Positions 7,254-17,783 of a DNA stretch of 64,000 bases are shown here, piece by piece. The position numbers and the translations under genes are program-made. The notes below the pieces were generated by a model. That model was not told the origin of the DNA. It searched no databases and worked only from the letters and a program-made list of their open reading frames with translations. Origin of the DNA: Streptomyces sp. DSM 15324 (GTDB lineage: Bacteria; Actinomycetota; Actinomycetes; Streptomycetales; Streptomycetaceae); assembly GCF_001514285.1 (NCBI RefSeq), contig NZ_KQ949027.1, forward strand, positions 124,001 to 188,000. Direction: 5' to 3'. Position 1 is the first letter of the stretch. Every line of letters begins with the position of its first letter.

Positions 7254-7850
7254 ATGTCCGAGGTCAAGATCTCCGCCCAGACCCGCACCGAGTTCGGCAA
7301 GGGTGCCGCCCGTCGTATCCGTCGTGACGCCAAGGTTCCCGGTGTCCTGTACGGCCACGGTTCGGACCCGCTGCACCTGACCCTCCCGGGCCACGACCTG
7401 CTGCTCGCGCTGCGTACGCCGAACGTCCTGATCTCCCTGGACATCGACGGCAAGACCAACGAGCTGGCCATCCCGAAGGCCGTGCAGCGTGACGCGATCA
7501 AGGGCTTCCTGGAGCACGTCGACCTGCTGCTGGTCAAGCGTGGCGAGAAGGTCACGGTCGAGATCCCGGTCCACGCCGAGGGTGAGCTGGCCGCCGGCGG
7601 CAACCTGCTGGAGCACGTCCTGAACGCCCTTCCGGTCGAGGCCGAGGCCACCCACATCCCCGAGGGCGTCTCGGTCTCCGTCGAGGGCCTGGAGGCCGGT
7701 GCCTCCGTCCTCGCGAAGGACGTCAAGCTGCCGAAGGGGGTCACCCTGGCCGTGGACGGCGACGCCGTCGTGCTGCAGGTGCTGGCCGCGCAGGCCGAGG
7801 AGGCCCCGGCGGGCGAGGGCGCCGAGGGCGAAGAGGCCGCCGAGGCCTGA
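7254..7850 (+). CDS. rplY: 50S ribosomal protein L25 (general stress protein Ctc form)
   Basis: 198 residues from ATG 7254, which has AGGAG seven bases upstream; an in-frame start far upstream is rejected because it would cross the structured leader. L25 binds 5S rRNA in the large subunit. The N-terminal part SEVKISAQTRTEFGKGAARR with VPGVLYG is typical of L25, and the longer Ctc-type C-terminal domain (EIPVHAEGELAAGGNLLEHVLNALPVEAEATHIPEG) follows. The tail is acidic and rich in Glu/Ala, as in other actinobacteria. Pth follows directly, and the pair rplY-pth is a conserved gene couple in translation. Confidence 0.96.
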   Translation: MSEVKISAQTRTEFGKGAARRIRRDAKVPGVLYGHGSDPLHLTLPGHDLLLALRTPNVLISLDIDGKTNELAIPKAVQRDAIKGFLEHVDLLLVKRGEKVTVEIPVHAEGELAAGGNLLEHVLNALPVEAEATHIPEGVSVSVEGLEAGASVLAKDVKLPKGVTLAVDGDAVVLQVLAAQAEEAPAGEGAEGEEAAEA

Positions 7851-7934
7851 GCCGCGTAGCTTTCGTAGCGGTACATCAGCTCCAGCCGCTGTTTCCCCTG
7901 TCCGGGGGGAGCAGCGGCTGCTGCGTAAGGAGAC

Positions 7935-8537
7935 ATGGACGTGACGACCCCCGCCAACGCCCCGTGGCTGATCGTGGGCCTCGGCAATCCCGGTCCTGAG
8001 TACGCCGGCAATCGCCACAACGTCGGTTTCATGGTGGCCGATCTGCTGGCCGAGCGGATCGGGGGGAGGTTCAAGCGGGCGGGCAAGGCGCAGGCCCAGG
8101 TGGTGGAGGGGCGGATCGGGCCGCCGGGGCCGGAGAACCGGCGGGTGATCCTGGCGAAGCCGATGTCGTTCATGAATCTGTCCGGTGGTCCGGTGAACGC
8201 GCTGCGTGACTTCTACAAGGTGCCGGTGGCGAACATCGTGGCGGTGCACGACGAGCTGGACATCGACTACGGCACGCTGCGGGTGAAGCTGGGCGGTGGG
8301 GACAACGGGCACAACGGTCTGAAGTCGATGACGAAGGCGATGGGTGCGGAGTACCACCGGGTGCGGTGCGGGATCGGGCGTCCGCCGGGGCGGATGCAGG
8401 TGGCGGATTTCGTGCTGAAGGATTTCTCGTCGTCGGAGCGCAAGGAGCTGGACTGGTTCGTGGACCGGGCGGCGGACGCGGTGGAGTGTCTGGTGATCGA
8501 GGGGCTGGAGCGGGCGCAGGGTACGTACAACTCGTGA
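7935..8537 (+). CDS. pth: Peptidyl-tRNA hydrolase
   Basis: 200 residues from ATG 7935 with AAGGAG nearby upstream; GTG 7941 would be an alternative. Releases peptides from peptidyl-tRNA that has dropped off ribosomes. Active-site pattern is intact: GLGNPGPEYAGNRHNVGF at 15-32 with catalytic His28 and Asn18, KPMSFMNLSGGPV around 75-87, and HDELDIDYG near 105 carrying the catalytic-site Asp, then GGGDNGHNGLKS. Length is usual for Pth1. It follows rplY by 84 bases on the same strand and is likely in one transcript with it. Confidence 0.96.
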   Translation: MDVTTPANAPWLIVGLGNPGPEYAGNRHNVGFMVADLLAERIGGRFKRAGKAQAQVVEGRIGPPGPENRRVILAKPMSFMNLSGGPVNALRDFYKVPVANIVAVHDELDIDYGTLRVKLGGGDNGHNGLKSMTKAMGAEYHRVRCGIGRPPGRMQVADFVLKDFSSSERKELDWFVDRAADAVECLVIEGLERAQGTYNS

Positions 8538-8578
8538 GGTTCGCCCTCGGAGGTTGACTGACCGCTGAGGCTTGGCCA

Positions 8579-9160
8579 ATGATCCCGGCCATGCCTGTCG
8601 CTGCTGTCCCGTCCCATCGCCGGAAGGGCCGTCCAGGCCGTCAAGACCGTCCAGGCCGTCCAGGCCGCAGGAGGGGTGCTCCTCCTCCGGCGCGTCGGGC
8701 GTCCGTGGCCGTCCTGCGTCTCGGGCGGCTCGCGGCGATGGGGGCGGTCGCGGCGCTGATCCTGTTCGCCGGGGTGTGGGGTTCGTGGGGTACGGCGCAG
8801 CAGGTGATGCTGACGAAGGGGCGGGAGCACGGCACGGTCGCGGTGACCTGGTGTGGTGCGCGGACCTGTTCGGGGCCGTACACGCCGTTGTCTCAGGGGT
8901 CGACGGCGCGGTCGCGGGTGGTGATCGAGAAGTCGGTGGCGGTGCGCACGGGGCGGACCTACCCGGTGCTGGTCAAGCCGGACGGTGACGAGGTGGTGCG
9001 GTCGGGTCCTGCGGGGGTGCTGTACGCGTGGGTGCCGATGGGGGGTGCGCTGTTGCTGGCGTCGGTGGTGGTGGCGGGCGGGTTGGGGCGGGTGCGGTGG
9101 GGGTGGGCGCTGGCGGGGTCGGGGGTGGCGTTGCTGACCGCCGCTTTCGTGGCGATCTGA
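8579..9160 (+). CDS. Hypothetical membrane protein with two to three transmembrane segments
   Basis: 193 residues from ATG 8579; ATG 8590-region alternatives are not better supported. The first 45 residues are Arg/Pro/Gly-rich and basic (repeats of RPGR), then a hydrophobic segment LAAMGAVAALILFAGVWGSWG near 54-74. A loop of about 75 residues contains a CGARTC pair of cysteines (possible disulphide outside the membrane) and is followed by two hydrophobic segments at the C-terminus (AWVPMGGALLLASVVVAGGL and ALAGSGVALLTAAFVAI). I do not recognise a named family. It begins 41 bases after pth and may be cotranscribed. Confidence 0.7.
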   Translation: MIPAMPVAAVPSHRRKGRPGRQDRPGRPGRRRGAPPPARRASVAVLRLGRLAAMGAVAALILFAGVWGSWGTAQQVMLTKGREHGTVAVTWCGARTCSGPYTPLSQGSTARSRVVIEKSVAVRTGRTYPVLVKPDGDEVVRSGPAGVLYAWVPMGGALLLASVVVAGGLGRVRWGWALAGSGVALLTAAFVAI

Positions 9161-9295
9161 TCGGTTTCGGCGCGGTTCTTTGGTGGGTGGCGCCCTTATG
9201 TTGCCTGTTGGTGATTGACCGGCGGTCAAGGGCGGTTGGAAGCTGAGTCGCCCCCTCCACATCTTCCCTTTCGTCACTCGAAGATGGACTGCCTC

Positions 9296-10021
9296 ATGCG
9301 TACCCTCACCCGGGCCGGAGTCGTCGCCGTCGCCTCCTCTGCGGCCCTGCTGCTGGCTCCCGCCGCCCACGCGGCCAAAGGCGACAACGGCGATGTGAAG
9401 ACCCACCGGTCGACGACCGCCGAGTCCGACCGGCGTGACGAGCCCAAGGTCTGCGCGTTCTATCTGGACGCCTTCGACTTCGACGGGCTCCAGCAGGTCG
9501 CCTGGCACATCGAGGCCTGGGCGGACAACGACGCCGAGAAGGGCGAGACCGTAAAGTCGGGCTCGATCACGCTCGACTCGGACGGTCACGGCCGGACCCA
9601 GGATCTGTCGCTGCCCGACGGCCAGTACAAGCTGTTCTGGAACTTCGAGGGTGAGAAGGGGGCCGCGAAGCACAAGGTGTTCAAGGTGGACTGCGCGCAG
9701 GAGGGCGGCGGCGGTCCGTCCCCGTCGACCTCGCCGTCCGGGACGTCATCGGCGTCGCCGTCCGGTTCGCCGTCCGGTTCGCCGTCCGGCTCCCCCTCGG
9801 CCTCCACCTCCACCTCCCCCTCGGCCTCGGCTTCGCCCTCCGGGTCCGTCGAGCCCTCGTCCTCGTCGGGTGCGACTCCGTCCGCGGCGTCCACCCCGCA
9901 GGGCGGCACCGGCTCTCTCGCCGAGACCGGCAACGGGGCGCCCGTCGGTGTCCTGGCGGCCCTCGCGGCGGCGCTGGTGGGTGCCGGCGGTTACCTCGTG
10001 GCCCGGCGGCGCCGAGCCTGA
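9296..10021 (+). CDS. Secreted, sortase-anchored surface protein with LAETG motif
   Basis: 241 residues from ATG 9296 (ATG 9284 also possible). A signal peptide runs over the first 26 residues (RTLTRAGVVAVASSAALLLAPAAHA). The folded part, about 30-135, contains two cysteines and the stretch CAFYLDAFDFDGLQQVAWHIEAW; I do not recognise a catalytic fold. A Ser/Pro/Gly-rich stalk with repeated SPSGSPSGS follows, then LAETG near 208, a hydrophobic segment and the basic tail ARRRRA: a class E-type LAXTG sorting signal, as used by Streptomyces sortases for chaplins. It is therefore expected to be linked to cell-wall peptidoglycan. Its partner function is unknown. Confidence 0.85.
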   Translation: MRTLTRAGVVAVASSAALLLAPAAHAAKGDNGDVKTHRSTTAESDRRDEPKVCAFYLDAFDFDGLQQVAWHIEAWADNDAEKGETVKSGSITLDSDGHGRTQDLSLPDGQYKLFWNFEGEKGAAKHKVFKVDCAQEGGGGPSPSTSPSGTSSASPSGSPSGSPSGSPSASTSTSPSASASPSGSVEPSSSSGATPSAASTPQGGTGSLAETGNGAPVGVLAALAAALVGAGGYLVARRRRA

Positions 10022-10036
10022 CGTACGGAAAAAGCC

Positions 10037-10080
10037 GGGTGCCCCCGAGCCGCGTACTTCTCCGAGGCTCGGGGGCACCC
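10037..10080. terminator. Bidirectional terminator between the surface protein gene and ppc
   Basis: Perfect 14-bp inverted repeat GGGTGCCCCCGAGC / GCTCGGGGGCACCC with a 16-base loop, placed between convergent stops at 10021 and 10102. The A-rich stretch at 10029-10033 gives a U run on the ppc transcript side. Confidence 0.85.
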
Positions 10081-10101
10081 TTGCGTGTCTGTCGTCCTGG
10101 C

Positions 10102-12843
<2,742 letters not shown>

Positions 12844-13160
12844 AGGTGCGGCTCCTTGCAGTGGTGAAGCTCGTCTGAGGCTCGTCTGGGCGGGCCCGGG
12901 ACCGTCCTGGCGGCGGGTGCCGCATACGGGCCGGACATCCGGGAAGAAAACAGAGCGGACCGCGCTGTCCGACCGTCACCAAGGATAGGTGGCGGACGGG
13001 ACGCGCAGACGGTCGGGCTTCTTGCCGCCGGGCAGCGCACTGCCATACTTACGATGCCGTAGGTTACGGAACCGTAGGAAGCTGTACACGGCATCCTGCG
13101 TGAGGTGGCCGTGACCCGGCGACCTGCCACACCATCCTCGAACCCCCCAGGGGACGCCCC
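12844..13160. other. Divergent intergenic region ppc / desaturase
   Basis: 317 bases with no supported gene. It carries the ppc promoter region on one side and, close to the desaturase start, two direct copies of a palindromic 14-mer annotated separately. No other structure is evident. Confidence 0.55.
13049..13077 (+). promoter_or_regulatory. Two operator-like repeats upstream of the desaturase-tetR operon
   Basis: TTACGATGCCGTAG (13049-13062) and TTACGGAACCGTAG (13064-13077) are near-identical and exactly 15 bp apart. The second contains the inverted repeat TACGG-AA-CCGTA. Likely binding sites for the TetR protein encoded behind the desaturase. Confidence 0.6.
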
Positions 13161-14171
13161 ATGACCACGAGCTCCGATGTGATCGACGACGCCCCGAAGG
13201 CGAACGACGGCGCTCCACTTCCCTCCGCGACGCTCGGTGGCGAGCAGAAGCGTTCGCTGGAGCAGATCACCCTTCTCCTCTTCATCATCGTTCCGTTCCT
13301 GGCGCTGCTCGCGGCGGTGCCGCTGGCCTGGGGGTGGGGGGTCAGCTGGCTGGACCTGGGCCTGCTGGTCTTCATGTACTACCTGGGGTGCCACGGCATC
13401 ACGATCGGTTTCCACCGGTACTTCACGCATGGTTCCTTCAAGGCGAAACGGCCGCTGAGGATCGCGCTGGCGGTCATGGGGTCGATGGCCGTGGAGGGGC
13501 CGCTGGTGCGCTGGGTGGCGGATCACCGCAAGCACCACAAGTTCTCGGACGCGGAGGGCGACCCGCATTCGCCGTGGCGGTTCGGGGAGACGGTCCCGGC
13601 GTTGATGAAGGGCCTGTGGTGGGCGCACATCGGCTGGATGTTCGACGAGGAGCAGACCCCGCAGGACAAGTACGCGCCGGATCTGATCAAGGACGGGGCG
13701 ATCCGGGCCGTCTCGCGGCAGTTCATCCTCTGGACGGTGGTGTCCCTGGCGATCCCGCCGCTGGTGGGCGGGCTGGTGACGATGTCCTGGTGGGGCGCGT
13801 TCACGGCGTTCTTCTGGGGGTCGCTGGTGCGGGTGGCGCTGCTGCACCACGTCACCTGGTCGATCAACTCGATCTGCCACGCGGTGGGCAAGCAGCCCTT
13901 CAAGTCGCGGGACCGCTCGGGCAACGTGTGGTGGCTGGCCGTGCTGTCCTGCGGTGAGTCCTGGCACAACCTGCACCACGCGGATCCGACGTCGGCGCGG
14001 CACGGTGTGATGCGGGGGCAGCTCGACTCCTCGGCGCGGCTGATCCGGTGGTTCGAGGCGTTCGGGTGGGCGTACGACGTGCGCTGGCCGTCACGCTCGC
14101 GTATCGATTCGCGTCGCAACACGGACGCGGACGGCTCCCGGCGCCGGAAGGCGGCCGCGAAGGCGGCATGA
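13161..14171 (+). CDS. Membrane acyl-CoA / fatty-acid delta-9 desaturase
   Basis: 336 residues from ATG 13161. Membrane-bound di-iron desaturase with the three histidine boxes in order: HRYFTH near 86-91, HRKHH near 123-127 and HNLHH near 270-274, plus the family's hydrophobic pairs (about 35-75 and 185-235). It introduces a double bond into saturated fatty acyl chains with O2 and ferredoxin or flavodoxin-type electrons, controlling membrane fluidity. Its TGA overlaps the ATG of the following TetR gene, so the regulator and enzyme are translated together. The paired palindromes upstream suggest feedback control by that TetR. Substrate (acyl-CoA or acyl lipid) is not determined by the sequence. 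Confidence 0.93.
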   Translation: MTTSSDVIDDAPKANDGAPLPSATLGGEQKRSLEQITLLLFIIVPFLALLAAVPLAWGWGVSWLDLGLLVFMYYLGCHGITIGFHRYFTHGSFKAKRPLRIALAVMGSMAVEGPLVRWVADHRKHHKFSDAEGDPHSPWRFGETVPALMKGLWWAHIGWMFDEEQTPQDKYAPDLIKDGAIRAVSRQFILWTVVSLAIPPLVGGLVTMSWWGAFTAFFWGSLVRVALLHHVTWSINSICHAVGKQPFKSRDRSGNVWWLAVLSCGESWHNLHHADPTSARHGVMRGQLDSSARLIRWFEAFGWAYDVRWPSRSRIDSRRNTDADGSRRRKAAAKAA

Positions 14172-14854
14172 TTGACGCCGTGGCGACCGACTCCAGCAGT
14201 ACCCCCAGTCCAGGCGGCGAAGCGAAGCCGCGGCGCGCCCGGCGCACCCGGATGACGGGGGCCGAGCGGCGCCAGCAGTTGCTGGAGATCGGTCGCACCC
14301 TGTTCGCGGCGAAGGGCTTCGAGGCCACGTCGGTGGAGGAGATCGCGGCGAAGGCCGGGGTCTCCAAGCCGGTGGTGTACGAGCACTTCGGCGGCAAGGA
14401 GGGGCTGTACGCGGTCGTCGTGGACCGGGAGATGCGGCGGCTGCTGGACATGGTGACGAGTTCGCTCACCGCCGGTCATCCCCGTGAGCTGTGCGAGCAG
14501 GCGGCGTTCGCGCTCCTCGACTACATCGAGGAGTACACGGACGGGTTCCGGATCCTGGTCCGGGACTCCCCGATCCCGCAGTCGACGGGGTCCTTCGCCT
14601 CGCTGATCTCGGACATCGCCACCCAGGTGGAGGACATCCTGGGGCGTGAGTTCAAGAGCCGCGGTTTCGATCCCAAGCTGGCGCCGCTGTACGCGCAGGC
14701 GCTGGTGGGGATGGTGGCGCTGACCGGCCAGTGGTGGCTGGACGTGCGCCGGCCGAAGAAGGCCGAGGTCGCGGCCCATCTGGTCAATCTGGCCTGGCAC
14801 GGGCTGGACGGGCTGGAGGCGAAGCCGCACCTCATAGGTCGCCGCAAGGCCTAG
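14168..14854 (+). CDS. TetR-family regulator coupled to the desaturase
   Basis: 228 residues from ATG 14168, whose ATGA overlaps the desaturase stop; longer frames upstream run inside the desaturase gene and are rejected. The N-terminal DNA-binding domain is clear: GAERRQQLLEIGRTLFAAKGFEATSVEEIAAKAGVSKPVVYEHFGGKEGLYA at about 32-82. The C-terminal ligand/dimer domain is helical (LVRDSPIPQ near 135, MVALTGQWWLDVRRP near 190). Probably represses its own operon through the paired TTACG..CGTAG sites and senses acyl-CoA or fatty acids, as do other desaturase-linked TetR proteins; that ligand is inference. Confidence 0.92.
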   Translation: MIDAVATDSSSTPSPGGEAKPRRARRTRMTGAERRQQLLEIGRTLFAAKGFEATSVEEIAAKAGVSKPVVYEHFGGKEGLYAVVVDREMRRLLDMVTSSLTAGHPRELCEQAAFALLDYIEEYTDGFRILVRDSPIPQSTGSFASLISDIATQVEDILGREFKSRGFDPKLAPLYAQALVGMVALTGQWWLDVRRPKKAEVAAHLVNLAWHGLDGLEAKPHLIGRRKA

Positions 14855-14938
14855 CCCGTTCGCTCGCCCGCCCGTGCTCGCCCGGCGTCTCCGGGCTCGT
14901 CCGCCCGTGCTCGGTGCCTGCTTGTGTGCCCGTACGTG

Positions 14939-15112
14939 TCAGTGCTTGAAGATGTCCTTCGTCTTCTCCTTGGCCTGGCGGGCGTCGCCCTTGGCCTGTT
15001 CGGCGCGGCCCTCGGCCTCCAGCGGCACGTCGCGCGTCGCCCGGCCGACTGCCTCCTTGGCCTTGCCCTTGAGCTGTTCCTTCTTCCCCTTGGCCTTCTG
15101 GTCGCCTGCCAT
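14939..15112 (-). CDS. CsbD-like small stress protein
   Basis: 57 residues from ATG 15112. The chain is almost entirely Lys, Glu, Ala, Gly and Gln: MAGDQKAKGKKEQLKGKAKE at the start, then EAEGRAEQAKGDARQAKEKTKD near the end. KGK.KE..G.....L..EG.A.Q.KG..RQ..EK is the CsbD pattern, a family of sigma-B-type general-stress proteins of unknown mechanism found across actinobacteria. Hydrophilic and helical, no membrane segment. It converges on the TetR gene and stands alone. Too small for many gene callers. Confidence 0.85.
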   Translation of the reverse strand: MAGDQKAKGKKEQLKGKAKEAVGRATRDVPLEAEGRAEQAKGDARQAKEKTKDIFKH

Positions 15113-15218
15113 GGTGGTTCACCCCTCGGTTCGTCGGGCCGCGGTTGCGTCGGCACCGTCCCGAGTGGCCGGTGCGCCGCTCCTCAAACACGGGTGCGAG
15201 GAACTCTGGCCGGTCGTC

Positions 15219-16016
15219 TCACGCCCCCTTGGTGGCGACGGCGAACAGGCGGCGGAAGGGCAGGACGGTGCCGTACGGGGTGCGCGGGTAGGCCTCGCGG
15301 AGCAGGTCGCGGTACTCGGTGACGAAGGCGTCCCGGGCCTCGGGGTCGTCGGCGAGGGCGTCGAGGGCGGGGCGCAGTCCGGTGCCCTTGACCCAGTCGA
15401 GGACGGGGTCCTCGCCCGTGAGGACGTGGTGGTACGTCGTCGTCCAGACGTCGGTGGCACAGCCGAGGCGGGCGAGGCGGTCGAGGTAGACGCCGGGGGC
15501 GTGGACGGAGTCCGCGGGGCGCAGGACGTGGGCGAGGCGGTCCTTCCAGCGGGGGGTGTCGCCGAGGGCGCGCATGAGGGCGTGCAGGGGGGCGTCGGTG
15601 TTGTGGGGGACCTGGAAGGCGAGGGTGCCGCCGGGGGCGAGGCCGTCGAGCCAGGCGGGGAGGGCGTCGAGGTGGCCGGGGACCCAGTGCAGGGCGGCGT
15701 TGGAGATCAGCAGGTCGTAGGTCTCGCCGGGGGTCCAGGTGGTCAGGTCGGCGTGGGCGAAGTCGAGGCGCGGGCCGGCGTGGGCTGCGGCGTCGGCAAG
15801 CATCTGCGGGGAGTTGTCGTAGCCGGTGATGCGGGCGGTGGGCCAGCGGTCGGCGAGGACGGCGGTGACGTTTCCGGGGCCGCAGCCCAGGTCGGCGATG
15901 CGGGGCGGGTCGCCGGGGAGGTCGGGGACGCGGGCGAGGAGGTCGTGGAAGGGGCGGGCGCGGTGGCCGGCGTGGCGGAGGTACTGGGCGGGGTTCCAGG
16001 AGGGGTTGGTCGTCAT
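15219..16016 (-). CDS. tam: Trans-aconitate 2-methyltransferase
   Basis: 265 residues from ATG 16016. SAM-dependent methyltransferase that esterifies trans-aconitate, a toxic isomer of the TCA intermediate cis-aconitate that inhibits aconitase. Family features: WNPAQYLRHAGHRARPFHDLLARV at 7-30, motif I ADLGCGPGN near 42-50, GYDNSPQML near 63-71, LISNAALHWVPGH near 105, and AFQVPHNTDAP near 133. Length matches bacterial Tam. It diverges from a MarR-type gene over 104 bases holding three evenly spaced palindromes. In S. coelicolor the corresponding regulator TamR has been reported to control tam and respond to trans-aconitate and citrate. Confidence 0.93.
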   Translation of the reverse strand: MTTNPSWNPAQYLRHAGHRARPFHDLLARVPDLPGDPPRIADLGCGPGNVTAVLADRWPTARITGYDNSPQMLADAAAHAGPRLDFAHADLTTWTPGETYDLLISNAALHWVPGHLDALPAWLDGLAPGGTLAFQVPHNTDAPLHALMRALGDTPRWKDRLAHVLRPADSVHAPGVYLDRLARLGCATDVWTTTYHHVLTGEDPVLDWVKGTGLRPALDALADDPEARDAFVTEYRDLLREAYPRTPYGTVLPFRRLFAVATKGA

Positions 16017-16039
16017 ACCCGTAACCTTCCCCCCGCATT

Positions 16040-16084
16040 TCTCTTGACGTCAAGAGACTTGGCGACAAGAGACTTGACGTCAAG
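16040..16084. promoter_or_regulatory. TamR operator array (three palindromes, 15-bp period)
   Basis: Three sites with CTTG/CAAG arms: a perfect 18-bp palindrome TCTCTTGACGTCAAGAGA (16040-16057), an imperfect CTTGGCGACAAG (16058-16069) and a perfect CTTGACGTCAAG (16073-16084). Their centres are 16048.5, 16063.5 and 16078.5, an exact 15-bp spacing. They sit between the divergent starts of tam and tamR. Confidence 0.85.
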
Positions 16085-16120
16085 AGACTTCATGTCGACA
16101 CAACCACTACACTGACCGCC

Positions 16121-16618
16121 ATGGAGGACGAGGTCGATCGGCTGGTCGCAGCGTGGCGCCGGGAGCGCCCCGACCTCGACGTGGAGCCGCTGGAAGTACT
16201 CAGCCGGGTGAGCAGACTGGCCCGGCATCTGGACCGGGCGCGCCGGCTGGCGTTCTCCGAGCATCAGCTGGAGCCCTGGGAGTTCGACGTGCTGACCGCG
16301 CTGCGGCGTGCGGGGGCGCCGTACCAGCTCTCCCCCGGGCAGCTGCTGACGCAGACGCTGGTGACCTCGGGCACGATGACGAACCGGATCGACCGGCTCG
16401 CGAAGAAGGGCCTGGTGGAGCGGCTGCCGGACCCGAGCGACCGGCGCGGTGTGCTCGTCCGCCTCACCGACGACGGCAAGGACCGCGCCGACCAGGCGCT
16501 GGCCGGACTGCTCGACCAGGAACGGGCGATCCTGGCCGAGCTCTCGCACGCGCAGCGCGGCGAACTGGCCTCCCTGCTACGCCAGCTGACCGCACCGTTC
16601 GACAACATCCCCGGCTGA
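16121..16618 (+). CDS. tamR: MarR-family regulator TamR
   Basis: 165 residues from ATG 16121. Winged-helix MarR protein: helical N-terminus with DRLVAAWRRERPDLDVEPLEVLSRV, recognition region LTQTLVTSGTMTNRIDRLAKKGLVERLPDPSDRRGVLVRLTDDG at about 82-125, and a C-terminal dimer helix. The extended N-terminal helix is a feature of the urate-responsive UrtR-like branch of MarR proteins, to which TamR belongs. Known work in S. coelicolor shows TamR binds the tam-tamR intergenic region and is released by trans-aconitate and related acids; the operator array here fits this. Name assigned from the divergent tam partner and motif. Confidence 0.88.
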   Translation: MEDEVDRLVAAWRRERPDLDVEPLEVLSRVSRLARHLDRARRLAFSEHQLEPWEFDVLTALRRAGAPYQLSPGQLLTQTLVTSGTMTNRIDRLAKKGLVERLPDPSDRRGVLVRLTDDGKDRADQALAGLLDQERAILAELSHAQRGELASLLRQLTAPFDNIPG

Positions 16619-16695
16619 GGGCCCGCCGGGCGGATCCAGGCGGAACAGGGCGGATCAGGGCGAAGACGCGGGGCCCGGCCCGCTCACGCGGCCGG

Positions 16696-17499
16696 TCAGG
16701 CGCTGTGGGTTTCCTCCGCCCTGATCTGCCCGGCAGGCCCCAGGTCCACCGGTCCCACGCCCGCCCTGCGGGCCAGGGCGACGGCGGCCAGGGTGGAGTG
16801 GACGCCCAGTTTCCCGAGGACGTTCTGCATATGGGTGCGGACGGTGTGCGGGGACAGGAAGAGGCGCTCGGCGACGGCTTTGCGCCCCAGGCCCGCCACC
16901 ATGCACCGGAGCACTTCGCGTTCCCTCGGGGTGAGGGACTCCACGAGCCGCTCGCTCTCGGTGCGGTGCTTGCGGGCGGCGGTGAGTTCGCGCAGGACGC
17001 CGGTGAGCAGGGCGGGCGGCAGATGGGTCTCCTCGCGCAGCACCCCGCGGATGACGGTGAGCAGCCGTGACAGCGAGCAGTCCTTGGCGACCCATCCCGA
17101 GGCCCCGGCCTGGAGGGCGAGGGCGGCGCGGCGCGGGTCGTCCTTCTCGGCGAGGACGACGACCCGGACATGGGGCTGGCCGGAGCGCACCCCCGAGACC
17201 AGGGAGATCCCGTCGACGAGCCCGTCCTCTCCCACCTCGTGCACGGGCGCGGCGGGCCGTATACCGGGCAGCGCACCGCCCGGACCACCTCCCGCTCCCG
17301 CTCCGGCGCCGAGATCGGCGTCGACGAGCAGCACGTCGTAGCGGCGTCCCTCGGCGGCCGCGCGCTCCAGGCTGCGCAGCGCCGCGGGGCCGCTGCCGGC
17401 CGCGGAGACGTCGACGTCGGGCTCCGCGGCGAGCGCCGCGGCGAGCGACTCGGCGAAGATGCGGTGGTCGTCGACGACCAGGACTCGGATGCGAACCAC
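16696..17499 (-). CDS. LuxR/NarL-type response regulator, orphan
   Basis: 267 residues from GTG 17499. Receiver domain at about 3-155 with VVDDHRIFAESL at the acidic pocket, LLVDADL with the probable phospho-acceptor Asp60, and VAKD holding the conserved Lys. A Gly/Ala-rich insertion of roughly 35 residues (GAGAGAGGGPGG onward) follows the Asp, lengthening the receiver. The LuxR helix-turn-helix is standard: LTPREREVLRCMVAGLGRKAVAERLFLSPHTVRTHMQNVLGKLGV near 195-240. No histidine kinase is adjacent, so the partner is unknown. Convergent with tamR. Confidence 0.9.
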   Translation of the reverse strand: MVRIRVLVVDDHRIFAESLAAALAAEPDVDVSAAGSGPAALRSLERAAAEGRRYDVLLVDADLGAGAGAGGGPGGALPGIRPAAPVHEVGEDGLVDGISLVSGVRSGQPHVRVVVLAEKDDPRRAALALQAGASGWVAKDCSLSRLLTVIRGVLREETHLPPALLTGVLRELTAARKHRTESERLVESLTPREREVLRCMVAGLGRKAVAERLFLSPHTVRTHMQNVLGKLGVHSTLAAVALARRAGVGPVDLGPAGQIRAEETHSA

Positions 17500-17783
17500 G
17501 AAACCCCCTTCCCCAGGCTCCTGTCCGGAGCAGGGGATACCCCAAGGTCCTCAGAGACGGAGAACGACGACCGGCGCGGGTACGACGCCCGGAGGGGATG
17601 GGGGTCACCGCACGGCCGCCGCCGTGCAGAGACTGCTACCCCGACTCCGGGCGCCGTACCCGACTGTCTCGCCCCCTGATCGGCACCGGCCCCCACCGGT
17701 GCTGTTCATCAGGGTAGGGCTGTGGGCGGGCGGCGGAAGGAAAAACACAGAACTGGTTGGCCAGGGCGTTTATGGTGTGCCGC

